20,944 bases of DNA from CAYYMD01 sp964472875 (GCA_964472875.1 CAYYMD010000052.1:1-20944), one strand, 5' to 3'. Positions 1-7,980 are shown, counted from the stretch's first letter. Numbers and translations are program-made. The notes: generated by a model from the sequence alone, not told the origin.

Positions 1-16
1 TAAGCGGCGTTATTAT

Positions 17-36
17 CCCCGCATTCACATGCGGGG
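17..36 (+). repeat. Repeat A, copy 1 (8-bp stem, 4-nt loop)
   Basis: Perfect hairpin CCCCGCAT / TCAC / ATGCGGGG, flanked by ATTAT on the left and CTTACCG on the right. The same core and flanks recur at 406-425. A diverged copy is at 598-642 and an inverted diverged copy at 357-376. Confidence 0.85.
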
Positions 37-78
37 CTTACCGTGGCAGCGTTTTTTGTAAGGAAATTGGACATTGTA

Positions 79-98
79 AATCCCGGCGCGCCGGGATT
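79..98. repeat. Repeat B, copy 1 (20-nt perfect palindrome)
   Basis: Perfect palindrome AATCCCGGCGCGCCGGGATT, preceded by AATTGGACATTGTA and followed by GGCCATTT. It recurs exactly at 509-528, and as a structurally conserved but base-changed copy at 685-708. Confidence 0.85.
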
Positions 99-127
99 GG
101 CCATTTCTTCACCAGGGCCACTGGCCA

Positions 128-163
128 CATTTAAGTTTTCAGCTTTTAGTTTCAAGTTTTTAC
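128..163 (+). repeat. Repeat C, copy 1 (AT-rich tract)
   Basis: AT-rich tract made of imperfect TTTAGTTTTAAG-like units. It matches 551-585 closely, base for base over most of its length, and loosely resembles 20615-20650 at the other end of the window. Confidence 0.65.
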
Positions 164-356
164 TTTCCCCTCCATACTTGGACGAAACAACGCCTTTGCG
201 CGCGCAAACCGCGCCTGGAGGGCGTATCCGCAATTCGTAACCCACGGCCGTGAGAAGATATAAAAAATATTATTTTTTCCCCGCCAATCCCGAATTTCCC
301 CGCGCCACTGCGCGCGCAGATTTGTTAGACGCGGCCGCGTTAGTGATTTTAGTAAG

Positions 357-376
357 CCCCCGCTGTCAAGCGGGGG
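357..376 (-). repeat. Repeat A, inverted diverged copy
   Basis: Perfect 8-bp hairpin CCCCCGCT / GTCA / AGCGGGGG flanked by TAAG and ATAG. This is how repeat A reads on the opposite strand (TAAG, stem, 4-nt loop, stem, ATAAT). The stem bases differ from copies 1 and 2 but remain fully paired. Confidence 0.6.
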
Positions 377-405
377 ATAGTTTTCCCAATATACGGCGTT
401 ATTAT

Positions 406-425
406 CCCCGCATTCACATGCGGGG
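406..425 (+). repeat. Repeat A, copy 2
   Basis: Same 20-nt hairpin as at 17-36. The flanks are shared over roughly 33 nt (GGCGTTATTAT on the left, CTTACCG on the right). Unlike copy 1, it is separated from the following B and C elements by about 70 nt of different sequence. Confidence 0.85.
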
Positions 426-508
426 CTTACCGCGGTGGCTTTATTCATTCCGCGTGCAATCCCGATGAATCGGGACACGCCCTACTCCGGAGCGGTTTGA
501 TAATTGGG

Positions 509-528
509 AATCCCGGCGCGCCGGGATT
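509..528. repeat. Repeat B, copy 2
   Basis: Identical 20-nt palindrome to 79-98, again preceded by an AATTGG-type sequence and followed by a TCATTT/CCATTT-type sequence. Repeat C follows at 551. Confidence 0.85.
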
Positions 529-550
529 GGTCATTTTCCACCAGGTCAAC

Positions 551-587
551 CGAATTTAAGTTTTCAGTTTTTAGTTTTAAGTTTTGC
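551..587 (+). repeat. Repeat C, copy 2 (AT-rich tract)
   Basis: Near copy of 128-163, placed at a similar distance after repeat B. This shows that B and C travel as a unit. Confidence 0.65.
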
Positions 588-597
588 AATATATTAT

Positions 598-642
598 CCC
601 CGCATTCACACCCGCCATAAGGCCAGGCGGGCAGGTGCGGGG
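598..642 (+). repeat. Repeat A, copy 3 with nested hairpin insertion
   Basis: Outer stem CCCCGCA (598-604) pairs with TGCGGGG (636-642). In place of the usual 4-nt loop there is extra sequence containing its own stem, CCCGCC (611-616) with GGCGGG (626-631). The right flank GCTTGCCGCGGCGGCG continues the copy 1 pattern. Confidence 0.7.
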
Positions 643-684
643 CTTGCCGCGGCGGCGTTTTTTGTAAGGGAATTGGAAATTGTG

Positions 685-708
685 AATACCGGCGCGCGGA
701 ACGGTATT
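685..708. repeat. Repeat B, copy 3 with compensatory changes
   Basis: AATACCG (685-691) pairs with CGGTATT (702-708). Relative to copies 1 and 2, the C-G pair at stem position 4 has become A-T on both arms, so pairing is kept while the sequence changed. The upstream flank (GTAAGGGAATTGGAAATTG) matches copy 1. Confidence 0.65.
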
Positions 709-784
709 GCTCGCCATAGGAGTGCCCTACGCCGGTGCGCTTTTTATTGGAAGTCCCGAAAGTCAGTTCCGCTTTTGTGAATTT

Positions 785-2659
785 TCAACGTTGTTGTGTG
801 GCGGGTTCTTTCATACCCGGCGGGGCGGGGAAGGAAGATTCGAAGTCCAGGCCCTCGCTGCTGCACTGGCGTCGCAGGAAAGGTTTGATCCTGTCGTAGA
901 GTCGGCGCTTGGTTTCATCGTCCAGCGCCTGGTAAAGCCGCACCCTGTCTATCAGCGGAACGTTGTATCCGAGCATGTTGGGGCGAATCAGCATGTCGGC
1001 GGCGATGATGCTTTTAATGTCGTTGAAATCCTGCATTTGGTAGCGCTTGGCGGCGCTTTTATGAAAGGCCCTGTAGACTCTCCTGGCGTATCCCACGGCC
1101 GCGCGGTATCCGTCGATGTCATTGGAAGCCAGTTTTATCATGGCGGTGGTCAGCGCGGTGTTTATCTGGGAGACGGCCTGTTCGTGATTGGGCGCGGTGT
1201 CGCCCCTGATTCCGGCCAGGACGAACTGCTCCAGCGGAAGGTCCCACTGGCTGCCCGGCGGGTCGTAGTTTTCCTTAATCCATTCGAAATATTTACGCGC
1301 CAGCCCGTGTTTCTGGAGGGCGTAGAGCATCTGGATTGAGCCGATGAGATAATTTTTATGGCCGGAGCGGAACGGATTGTCCCTGGCCTCGGCGGGCGGC
1401 TTGCCGGTTATCGCCTTCACGTAAGCGATGTACTGCCGGTGCGTGGGCTCGATGTATCTCCAGTCCGACATGAAGTGCAGGAACGATTTTTCGGGGTTTT
1501 CTGTGTTTTCGACATACGCCGCACGGCCGCTGAAGGTCAGGTTCTTGAGGCAGAATAGCGCGATGCGGTCGGTGTTTTTGGCGGTGATATCCGACATTTC
1601 CAGACTCTCGCATCTGTGGATGCCGTAGGTTATCCAGTAGAGGCCGTGCGACCACGGCAGCCGCCAGTCCAGCGGGGCGTTATATTTTTTCATCAGCCCC
1701 AGCATCCAGTCGGGGTCCATTTTATAGACGTTCCACAGCAACTGGGCGCGGATAAAGGCGAGCAGTTTCTCACGCGCGCGGCCGTATTGTTCGTCATTTA
1801 CAAGTGCGGAGACGGCCTTGTCGGCGGGCGTCTCGACCGCCGGAGGCCGGTCGCGGGCGACGCTTATGGAGGAGGTTTTGCTGAAGCGGTTGTAAGCGTC
1901 CAGGAGACTGCGGTCGGGGCCTATGTCGTATTCGTCCAGCGCCTCGAGATACTTCGCCACCTGCGGGTCTTCGGTCAGTTCGGCGAGTTTGTCGCTCTGG
2001 ATGTGGCTGCGGCCCTGCAGGCCGGGGTCTTTATTCAGCGGGGCGCGGCTTACCGGCTCGAACGCCTCGATGGCCTGCCTGGTGGAGTTGTAGGGCGAGG
2101 CGCCCAGCAAATGCTGCATCTGTGAAATCCACCGCTTTTTGTAGGCCATGTGCATCTCGTCCATGTATCCGCCGATTTTGAAAAAGAATATCCAGCCCAG
2201 TTCCTTGTAAAGCGGCAGGGACCGGGGGTTCAGCGGTATTCCCTCATCCCGTAGAAGTTCCATACCGTTGGAGACCCACAGCCAGCGCTCCTGCGGCGTG
2301 TGCGTGGCCGCGGATATGTTCCACGCCATCTGCCACGCCTGGAATTCCCAAACGCCGGGGAACCGCGGCTGAAGTTTGCATATCATCCTGGCCAGCTGCA
2401 TGGCGTCGAAGTGCCGCCCGGCCTGGTGGAGGTTCTGCGAGCGGATCCAGAGGTAGTTGAGTATCGGCGCGCGCAGGCCGCCGGGCGCTACGCGCATAAG
2501 GGCCACGGCCGGGTCTTTCCGGGCGAGCGACTCGTCCGGGCCGGAAAGCGCCTGGGAGCGGCTCTGCTCGTCGAGCGGGCCGTGCATCAGGCCCGTGACG
2601 ACCAGCAGCCCCGCCGCCAGTGCGATAGAAACAAGTTTTATAAGCGTTCCGCGTGACAC
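785..2659 (-). CDS. Membrane-anchored TPR-like protein of unknown function
   Basis: A 624-aa protein I cannot name. The start is GTG at 2659, chosen because a GGAG lies 8 nt upstream and the N-terminus then reads as an uncleaved signal anchor (hydrophobic residues 8-25). The rest is soluble, helix-rich and full of aromatic residues. The stretch around residues 80-200 (two W-rich helices, then LPLYKELGWIFFFKIGG and a pair of M/K-rich helices) resembles tetratricopeptide-type helical repeats. No catalytic motif is visible. It is the last gene of the six-gene minus-strand operon, 45 nt after the ABC permease stop, so an accessory role for the exporter on the outer side of the membrane is plausible. 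That role is inferred from position only. I recall similar proteins mainly from planctomycetes but cannot check this here. Confidence 0.8.
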   Translation of the reverse strand: MSRGTLIKLVSIALAAGLLVVTGLMHGPLDEQSRSQALSGPDESLARKDPAVALMRVAPGGLRAPILNYLWIRSQNLHQAGRHFDAMQLARMICKLQPRFPGVWEFQAWQMAWNISAATHTPQERWLWVSNGMELLRDEGIPLNPRSLPLYKELGWIFFFKIGGYMDEMHMAYKKRWISQMQHLLGASPYNSTRQAIEAFEPVSRAPLNKDPGLQGRSHIQSDKLAELTEDPQVAKYLEALDEYDIGPDRSLLDAYNRFSKTSSISVARDRPPAVETPADKAVSALVNDEQYGRAREKLLAFIRAQLLWNVYKMDPDWMLGLMKKYNAPLDWRLPWSHGLYWITYGIHRCESLEMSDITAKNTDRIALFCLKNLTFSGRAAYVENTENPEKSFLHFMSDWRYIEPTHRQYIAYVKAITGKPPAEARDNPFRSGHKNYLIGSIQMLYALQKHGLARKYFEWIKENYDPPGSQWDLPLEQFVLAGIRGDTAPNHEQAVSQINTALTTAMIKLASNDIDGYRAAVGYARRVYRAFHKSAAKRYQMQDFNDIKSIIAADMLIRPNMLGYNVPLIDRVRLYQALDDETKRRLYDRIKPFLRRQCSSEGLDFESSFPAPPGMKEPATQQR

Positions 2660-2704
2660 AATCGATGCTCCGGTTTTGTCGTTAAATTTTGTGAATTTTC
2701 AAAT

Positions 2705-4357
2705 TCATGTCTGCGGCACGGCAAGTTCGCGTTTGTGGAATATAAGGCATCCGACGGCCAGGGCGATAAGTATTCTGGCTCCTATGGCCGCGCCCGCGGT
2801 TACGAGTACGCGGCGCCACGGAATGAACATTCCATCCACCAGCGCATCCGCCGGCGAGGTGGCGGCGAAGTTCGGGATGATCAGTCCCAGGAACTTTATC
2901 GTGTAATAGCCCAGGTACGTGGCGGCGCCAAGCTGGTGTGAGGCGGTGGTGATATCCACGGCTTCGTTGAGGAAGCTCTTGCCCAATGCGAAAGGCAGAA
3001 TCGTAAAGCACAGCAGTGCGCCGACGGGCATTGACAGAAAACTGCCGGCAAAAACGCCCAGAGCTGCCAGGAACAGCAGTTGTATGAATATCAGCAGCAT
3101 TCCGCGCGTGAAGTTCGCGCCGAAACCGCTGACGCGGTATAGCACGGATATGTCATCGTGGCCGATTGTTACGCTCCGGCCGCCGTCGCCCGCCCCGCGC
3201 GTCAGGTTGAAGAACTTCGCTATGGTCGTTCCCTTTTCGTTCACCAGGCGGCCCGAGAGCGTCAGTGTGGAGGTAATCTCAACGGGGTCGTCGCGGGATA
3301 TCTGCTGCAGTGCGCCGGTAGTGGGGTTTTGCACCTGCCAGATGCACTCGACGGTGTCTGCGGGCACGGCCCCGACCGCAGTGGGCTTGTAGTTTATCTG
3401 GAAGGTGGTGTCTATTTCGACGGGGACGGTTTTGCCCTTGTCGAATTTGTCGAGGCGCCCCGACGCCTGCTGGTCTCTGCCGAACATCGCGTCGAAGTAA
3501 TTCTCATTGGTGTTTATATCCGCCACACGCCCGTCGAGGCCGTCAACCCGCACCGGCCCGCGAAGTATGAGATGGCCGAGCATATCAGTCGAGGCGTTGA
3601 TTCGCAGGACCTGCTTCCCGGGCGCCACGGCGGCGATTTCACCCTGGCCGGTTATTTGTCGCCCGGCCACGTGGATGTCCTCGAAACGCCACGCCATCGC
3701 TCCGCCGGCCCTGACGGACTGGATGTGTTTTTCAATCTGCTCGCGGATGTCCTCGCTCATCCTGGCCATGGCTTTCTGTTTGTCGCCATCGGACCGTAGC
3801 ATGTAGGCCTCGAGCGCATCCTGTAAGCGGTTTTCCCTGCGGAGTTCTTCGATGCGCCGCTTCACCATGGCGTCAACATCGCGCGGGACGGGTGAGACTT
3901 TTTTGCGCGCGGTGAATATTTCCGCCTCTACCTGTTGGCGGTCCAGGTTGCCGATATCCTTGCGTGTCCGCAGGTACTCCGCCACGGAGTAAATCACCAC
4001 CGACGCCCCGGCCAGCAGCACCGCGTTGAGCATGACAACGCCCGCCCAGCGGCCGAGTATATATTGCCATCGCGCCAGCGGCTTGGTGGCGATCAGGTAC
4101 ACGTGTTTGCGCTGGACGTCGCCGGAGACAGTGCCCACCGCCAGGAGAATCGTCGCAGCCGAGAGAAACAGCGCCGTAAGCGACGTGCTGTATGCCAGGA
4201 ACGTGCGGATGGTGCCTGCGAGTGTGCCGTCGCCGGTCATCACGAACGGGAGCACGCCCAACGTGATTGCCAGAAGCAGCACGAACGTTACCGCCACCTT
4301 CGTGCGGAGGCATTGGATGAATGTTTCCCTGGCCAGTGCGAGCGTGCGTCGCATCAT
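2705..4357 (-). CDS. ABC-2-type transporter permease
   Basis: A 550-aa membrane subunit of an ABC exporter. One membrane helix lies near residues 21-40 and more near 53-75 and 103-125. Between them is the cytoplasmic elbow SGDVQRKHVYLIATKPLARW (79-98), typical of ABC-2 permeases, where a charged pair is followed by the K-P-x-x-R motif. Residues about 130-410 form a large soluble insertion: first charged and helical, then beta-like. Four or so membrane helices follow in the C-terminal 139 residues. Its ATG overlaps the TGA of the ATPase gene (ATGA at 4354-4357), so the two are translationally coupled and almost certainly form one transporter. The substrate is unknown. The insertion is much larger than in minimal ABC-2 permeases and suggests a substrate or partner-binding domain. 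Confidence 0.88.
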   Translation of the reverse strand: MMRRTLALARETFIQCLRTKVAVTFVLLLAITLGVLPFVMTGDGTLAGTIRTFLAYSTSLTALFLSAATILLAVGTVSGDVQRKHVYLIATKPLARWQYILGRWAGVVMLNAVLLAGASVVIYSVAEYLRTRKDIGNLDRQQVEAEIFTARKKVSPVPRDVDAMVKRRIEELRRENRLQDALEAYMLRSDGDKQKAMARMSEDIREQIEKHIQSVRAGGAMAWRFEDIHVAGRQITGQGEIAAVAPGKQVLRINASTDMLGHLILRGPVRVDGLDGRVADINTNENYFDAMFGRDQQASGRLDKFDKGKTVPVEIDTTFQINYKPTAVGAVPADTVECIWQVQNPTTGALQQISRDDPVEITSTLTLSGRLVNEKGTTIAKFFNLTRGAGDGGRSVTIGHDDISVLYRVSGFGANFTRGMLLIFIQLLFLAALGVFAGSFLSMPVGALLCFTILPFALGKSFLNEAVDITTASHQLGAATYLGYYTIKFLGLIIPNFAATSPADALVDGMFIPWRRVLVTAGAAIGARILIALAVGCLIFHKRELAVPQT

Positions 4358-5583
4358 TGCCGCTCCTGCGATTCGGCGTTGCCGTCCCGGCCGCTTTCGC
4401 CCTTGTCTATGAGTTCGTCGATGACGTCGCGCTTCGGCCGAGGTGCCTGCGGTTTTTCGGCTGGTTTTTGCGGCTGTTTCCGGTCTTGTGATTCTTTTTC
4501 CTCGCCGCTTACCAGTTCACCGAGGACTTCCTCGGATGCCGGCCCGGCGGGCTGCTGCGGTTCGGCTTGCTCTTCGGGGGTTTCGGCGGCTTCTTCGGCG
4601 GCTTCGGATTCTTCGGTGAGCAGACTCTCGATGACCTCCCGCTCTTTATGACGTGTCGGTGTGCGGAGGAAGTCGGCCACTTCGCCCACGCCCACGGCCG
4701 CGGCTGCGTCGCCGGGGGCGGCGCGACGGCTGGCTTCTTCGACTATCTGGAGGAAATATTTCTCCAGTTTTTCGCGTGGAGCGCCCGCCTCGATGATTTC
4801 CTTGCCCTCGTCGGCCAGCAACCGGCGGATTTTCGCCAGCGTATCGTCGTCGAGCTGATCGGTGATTATCTGTGTGTGCGACTGGCGGGCGAGCAGCTGG
4901 TCCACGGTTCCCTGTTTCCACTTTCTTCCGGCGTAGAGTATGCACACGCGGTCGCACACGTCCTCGACGTCGGCCAGAAGATGGCTTGACAGTATGACGG
5001 TTTTGCCCCGGCGGCCCAGCGTGCGGATGAGTTCCTTGAACTGTCGCGTGCCGATGGGGTCCATGCCGGAGGTCGGCTCGTCGAGTATTAGCAGGTCCGG
5101 GTCGTTAATCAGGGCCTGGGCGATGCCTATTCTGCGCTGCATGCCCTTGGAATATTCGCCGATTCTCCTGTAAGCGGCGGCTTTGAGGCCGACCATATCC
5201 AGCAGCGTCTCTATGCGGCTGTTGCGGACCGACCGCGGCATGCGGAAGAGCCGGCCGTAGAAGTCAAGCGTCTCGTAGGCGTCCAGGAACGGGTAAAGGT
5301 ACGACTCTTCCGGCAGAAAGCCGATGCGCGATTTCGTCTCGACGTCGGTGGGGCTTCGGCCGAAGACCGTCACACGCCCGCGCGTGGGAAACAGCAGGCC
5401 CAGAATCATCTTGATGGTGGTGGTCTTTCCGGATCCGTTCGGCCCCAGCAGGCCGAACACCTCGCCGGGTCGGATTTCAAGGTCCAGGTCGGTCACCGCA
5501 GCCACCTTGCGGCGCAGCCAGAAGTCCCTGAAAATTTTGGTCAACTGAATCGTTTTTACTACTGTATCGTTTGTCTGAGCCAT
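4354..5583 (-). CDS. ABC transporter ATP-binding protein with long acidic tail
   Basis: A 409-aa nucleotide-binding subunit that powers the adjacent ABC-2 permease. Visible motifs are Walker A GPNGSGKTT (47-55), signature YSKGMQ (144-149), Walker B LLILDEP (164-170), D-loop SGMD (172-175) and switch histidine H201. At the Q-loop position the sequence is GFLPEE (88-93), so glutamate replaces glutamine. I recall this from a subset of ABC-2 ATPases. The ATPase domain ends near residue 230. The remaining 180 residues include a charged helical part and then a Glu/Pro/Gln-rich, low-complexity tail (about 305-409) that is not part of a standard ATPase. The start ATG at 5583 has no obvious Shine-Dalgarno. 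It sits 33 nt after the HflK-like gene and overlaps the permease gene by 4 nt. Confidence 0.92.
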   Translation of the reverse strand: MAQTNDTVVKTIQLTKIFRDFWLRRKVAAVTDLDLEIRPGEVFGLLGPNGSGKTTTIKMILGLLFPTRGRVTVFGRSPTDVETKSRIGFLPEESYLYPFLDAYETLDFYGRLFRMPRSVRNSRIETLLDMVGLKAAAYRRIGEYSKGMQRRIGIAQALINDPDLLILDEPTSGMDPIGTRQFKELIRTLGRRGKTVILSSHLLADVEDVCDRVCILYAGRKWKQGTVDQLLARQSHTQIITDQLDDDTLAKIRRLLADEGKEIIEAGAPREKLEKYFLQIVEEASRRAAPGDAAAAVGVGEVADFLRTPTRHKEREVIESLLTEESEAAEEAAETPEEQAEPQQPAGPASEEVLGELVSGEEKESQDRKQPQKPAEKPQAPRPKRDVIDELIDKGESGRDGNAESQERQ

Positions 5584-5616
5584 GTAATTTATACCGATGG
5601 AATAATGTTGTTTGTT

Positions 5617-6972
5617 TTAGTTTCCTGAGTCTTTTTCTTCGCCGCTTCTGATTTGCTCTCTCAGGATGCGGCGCAGCACTTCGGGGTCACGACTTATGCG
5701 GAGTATGGTTTTCGGCCCGTCGGAGAGGTAGAACTTCTCGGCGGTGGGGGAGGTGAGTATTTCCTCCCGGGCCTCGGCCCAGAGGCGCTGGAGCATGAAT
5801 TCCGGGTTCTTGCGGTATTCACCCAGCAGGTCGTTGAATTTTTTGGCCCGTCCCTTGACTACCTCGACAGTGGAGTTGCGATAGGCCTGTGCCTCGGAGA
5901 TTACGCTGCGAACTTCTCCGCCGGCGTCGTTTACCAGCAGGTTGTCTATTTTTTCAAGCAGTTCTTCGGCCCGTTCGGTTTGGCCGTTGCGTCTGGCGCG
6001 GGCATATTGTCCTATCAGGTCGTAATCTTCTTCTTTTGCGGGTTTGGCGGAAGACTGGTTCCAGGGCTCGCCCACGAGTTTTCTGGAAACCTCCTGGCCG
6101 GCCGTGGAGTTCAGTATGCTGATGGCCTCGGCTCTCGCCTCTTCCCGCCGCTGCTGGGCGCTTTGTGATGCCTGTTGAGAGGCCCTGTAGGCCGACAACG
6201 CTCGCAGCGGCCAGGTTATCGAGTCGATGTCCGCGTTGGTTATTATCACGCCGGACAACTCCCCGGACCCGACATTCATCAGCGAATCCAGTTGCTTCTG
6301 GGCTTTATTCATTATGTCCGTGGCGAACGCCTCCCGGTTGGCGATTACTATGCTCTCGGCCGTGCGTTTGGCGGCGGCCGCAACGGCGGCGTTTGACGCT
6401 GCCGAGCGGACCAGTTCCTGCAGGTGCCGGTCCTTATCCTCGGGGCCGGCAGCGCCTGGCGCGGCGGACATTACGTATTTCGCATACAGCAGGGCGTTCT
6501 TTATCTTGTATGTGCAGGTGAATTTGGCGTGTATGAGTTGCCTGTCGCCGGTCAGTAGCGCGCCGTCCCATCCGGGCCTTAGCCCCTCGGCCGCGGGTCT
6601 TCGCTCGGAGAGTTTCAGCGTCTTGTCCCTTGCCGTCTCGTGCATCCAGAAGTCGTCCACGGGCACATCCTGTTCGCTGACGTTGACGATTTCGATTTCA
6701 CCGACGGGGTAAGGCCAGGTATACGCCAGACCCTGGTGAGAGATGCCGATGAATTTTCCGAACCGCTTTTTGATGCCGACCTGGTTCGGCTGGATAGTCT
6801 TTACGCCGCTGAGCAGAAAGGCCACGCCGACCAGTATCATGATGATAATCAGCAGCCGGAAGCACCACCGAAGCGCCCTGGCCAGAGATTGGGCCGCCGT
6901 GTCCTGTCGGTCCGCGCCCTCGGCGGGTCCGCTTTGGGGTGCATTGACGTTTTCCGTGTTAATTGCGTTCAT
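5617..6972 (-). CDS. HflK-like SPFH/band 7 membrane protein
   Basis: A 451-aa SPFH-family protein. An N-terminal Q/A-rich cytoplasmic stretch precedes one membrane helix (about 39-56), as in HflK. The SPFH domain starts at VKTIQPNQVGIKKRFGK (57-73) and includes QGLAYTWPYPVG (80-91), the family's characteristic W-P-x-P turn. A long helical region follows from about 255 (AYRASQQASQSAQQRREEARAEA). The C-terminus (EAQAYRNSTVEVVKGRAKKF, 360-379, then YRKNPEFMLQRLWAEAREEIL) is colinear with HflK. HflK is about 420 aa in E. coli. This one has an extra segment of about 60 residues near 290-352 with a TPR-like pattern. HflK and HflC form a membrane cage around FtsH in E. coli. FtsH is not in this window. 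The gene lies 12 nt downstream of the HflC-like gene, so both are probably made together. Confidence 0.88.
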   Translation of the reverse strand: MNAINTENVNAPQSGPAEGADRQDTAAQSLARALRWCFRLLIIIMILVGVAFLLSGVKTIQPNQVGIKKRFGKFIGISHQGLAYTWPYPVGEIEIVNVSEQDVPVDDFWMHETARDKTLKLSERRPAAEGLRPGWDGALLTGDRQLIHAKFTCTYKIKNALLYAKYVMSAAPGAAGPEDKDRHLQELVRSAASNAAVAAAAKRTAESIVIANREAFATDIMNKAQKQLDSLMNVGSGELSGVIITNADIDSITWPLRALSAYRASQQASQSAQQRREEARAEAISILNSTAGQEVSRKLVGEPWNQSSAKPAKEEDYDLIGQYARARRNGQTERAEELLEKIDNLLVNDAGGEVRSVISEAQAYRNSTVEVVKGRAKKFNDLLGEYRKNPEFMLQRLWAEAREEILTSPTAEKFYLSDGPKTILRISRDPEVLRRILREQIRSGEEKDSGN

Positions 6973-6984
6973 TTTATGCCCTGT

Positions 6985-7980
6985 TTATTTCCCGCCGTCG
7001 GTGTCGGCGTTCTCGTTATGCTTCTGTTGTTTGTCGTTGTCGGATTGCGGGATGAAGGGGCCCTTGCGGAAGAACTTGATGGCCTCTATCTCGCTGCCGT
7101 CCAGGATAATGACCGATTTTTCCTTCAGCCCCTTCTTGAGGGATTCCAGCGACCTGAGGAACGTGGCCAGGCCTGGGTTTTTCCGGAACTGGCTGTAAAC
7201 TTCGGCCGCCTCGCGGTCGCCCTCGGCGCGGATTTCCGCGGCCTTCCTGTTGGTGAAGGCCATTATCCGCTCGCGCGCCAGACGGGCTCGTTCGGTTATA
7301 GCCCTGGCGTCGGATTCGCCTTCTGTCTGGAACTTTTTGACATACTGCTGCCGTTCGCCTATCTGCAGGTCGATGACGGCCTGCGAGACGCCTTCTGTAA
7401 GGGCCAGCCGCTCGATGCCGGAACTGTCCATGTGAATTTTTACCCCGTAATCCTTCATGGCCGACGCCCGGAGCGGTCCGAAGATTTTGCGTTCAATCTC
7501 GTCGAGTTTCATTTTTTCCGGATCGGTGTTAACGAACGCTCCCCATTCGTACTTGCCGACTATGTCGGACTTGAAACTCCTCAGCCGCTGCTTGAGCTGT
7601 TCCTCCATGGCCTCGACGAACTCCTGGGGGTTATCCGGGTCGGCGGTCTTCAGCGACGCGTGGAAGCGGACCGGGTCCGCTATCTGCCACGTGCAGTGCA
7701 CCGTCATCAGCATGTGCTGCTGGTCGGAGGTCTGCACCTGGGTGTGGGTGTCCTCGAACAGGTGTGTGCGGGCGTCGTAGCGGATCAGTTTCTCGAACGG
7801 CCAGGGCCACTTGAAGTGCAGGCCCGGGTCTTCGCTGCCCCACACCACCTTGGTGACTTTGCCGAAGGTTTTTATCAGTACGACGTCCTGCAGTTCGTCC
7901 ACCTGGTAGGCGACCGTGTATACGCCCAAAGCGGCCACCACCAGCACCGCCAGAATTATCAGTCCAATATGATTTCTCAT
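6985..7980 (-). CDS. HflC-like SPFH/band 7 membrane protein
   Basis: A 331-aa protein, almost exactly the usual HflC length. One N-terminal membrane helix (about 5-26) is followed by the SPFH domain, with VVLIKTFGK (33-41) and PGLHFKWPWPFEKLIRYDAR (52-71), the typical HflC/HflK signature. A coiled coil follows (roughly 205-270: TEGESDARAITERARLARER onward). The end, EGDREAAEVYSQFRKNPGLA plus RSLESLKK, matches the end of HflC, which packs at the top of the HflK/C cage. The start ATG at 7980 has AAGGA about 10 nt upstream. It sits between two HflK-like genes, 48 nt after the larger one and 12 nt before the smaller one. The likely role is as partner in a hetero-oligomeric SPFH ring on the outer face of the inner membrane. 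Confidence 0.9.
   Translation of the reverse strand: MRNHIGLIILAVLVVAALGVYTVAYQVDELQDVVLIKTFGKVTKVVWGSEDPGLHFKWPWPFEKLIRYDARTHLFEDTHTQVQTSDQQHMLMTVHCTWQIADPVRFHASLKTADPDNPQEFVEAMEEQLKQRLRSFKSDIVGKYEWGAFVNTDPEKMKLDEIERKIFGPLRASAMKDYGVKIHMDSSGIERLALTEGVSQAVIDLQIGERQQYVKKFQTEGESDARAITERARLARERIMAFTNRKAAEIRAEGDREAAEVYSQFRKNPGLATFLRSLESLKKGLKEKSVIILDGSEIEAIKFFRKGPFIPQSDNDKQQKHNENADTDGGK

Larger units (their letters stand above)
1..784. other. Gene-free region with interspersed palindromic repeats
   Basis: No open frame here looks like a protein: the short frames are built from the repeats themselves and have no recognisable domains or ribosome binding sites. The stretch holds at least three repeat families, called here A (GC-rich hairpin), B (palindrome) and C (AT-rich tract). 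They recur in the order A-B-C at 5-163, A then B-C at 394-590, and A-B at 594-708. It lies just downstream of the stop codon of the minus-strand operon that ends at 785. There is also an AT-rich inverted repeat near 263-279 (A6TA, T, TAT6). I see no clear intrinsic terminator for the operon. Confidence 0.75.

Noticed and set aside
1..720. CRISPR array
   Set aside because: The repeats are of several kinds, unevenly spaced (17, 406, 598) and in both orientations, with no uniform spacers and no cas genes.
707..1339. Plus-strand open frame (210 codons) at the left operon end
   Set aside because: It begins inside repeat B copy 3 and is antisense to the 624-aa gene. No domain or ribosome binding site.
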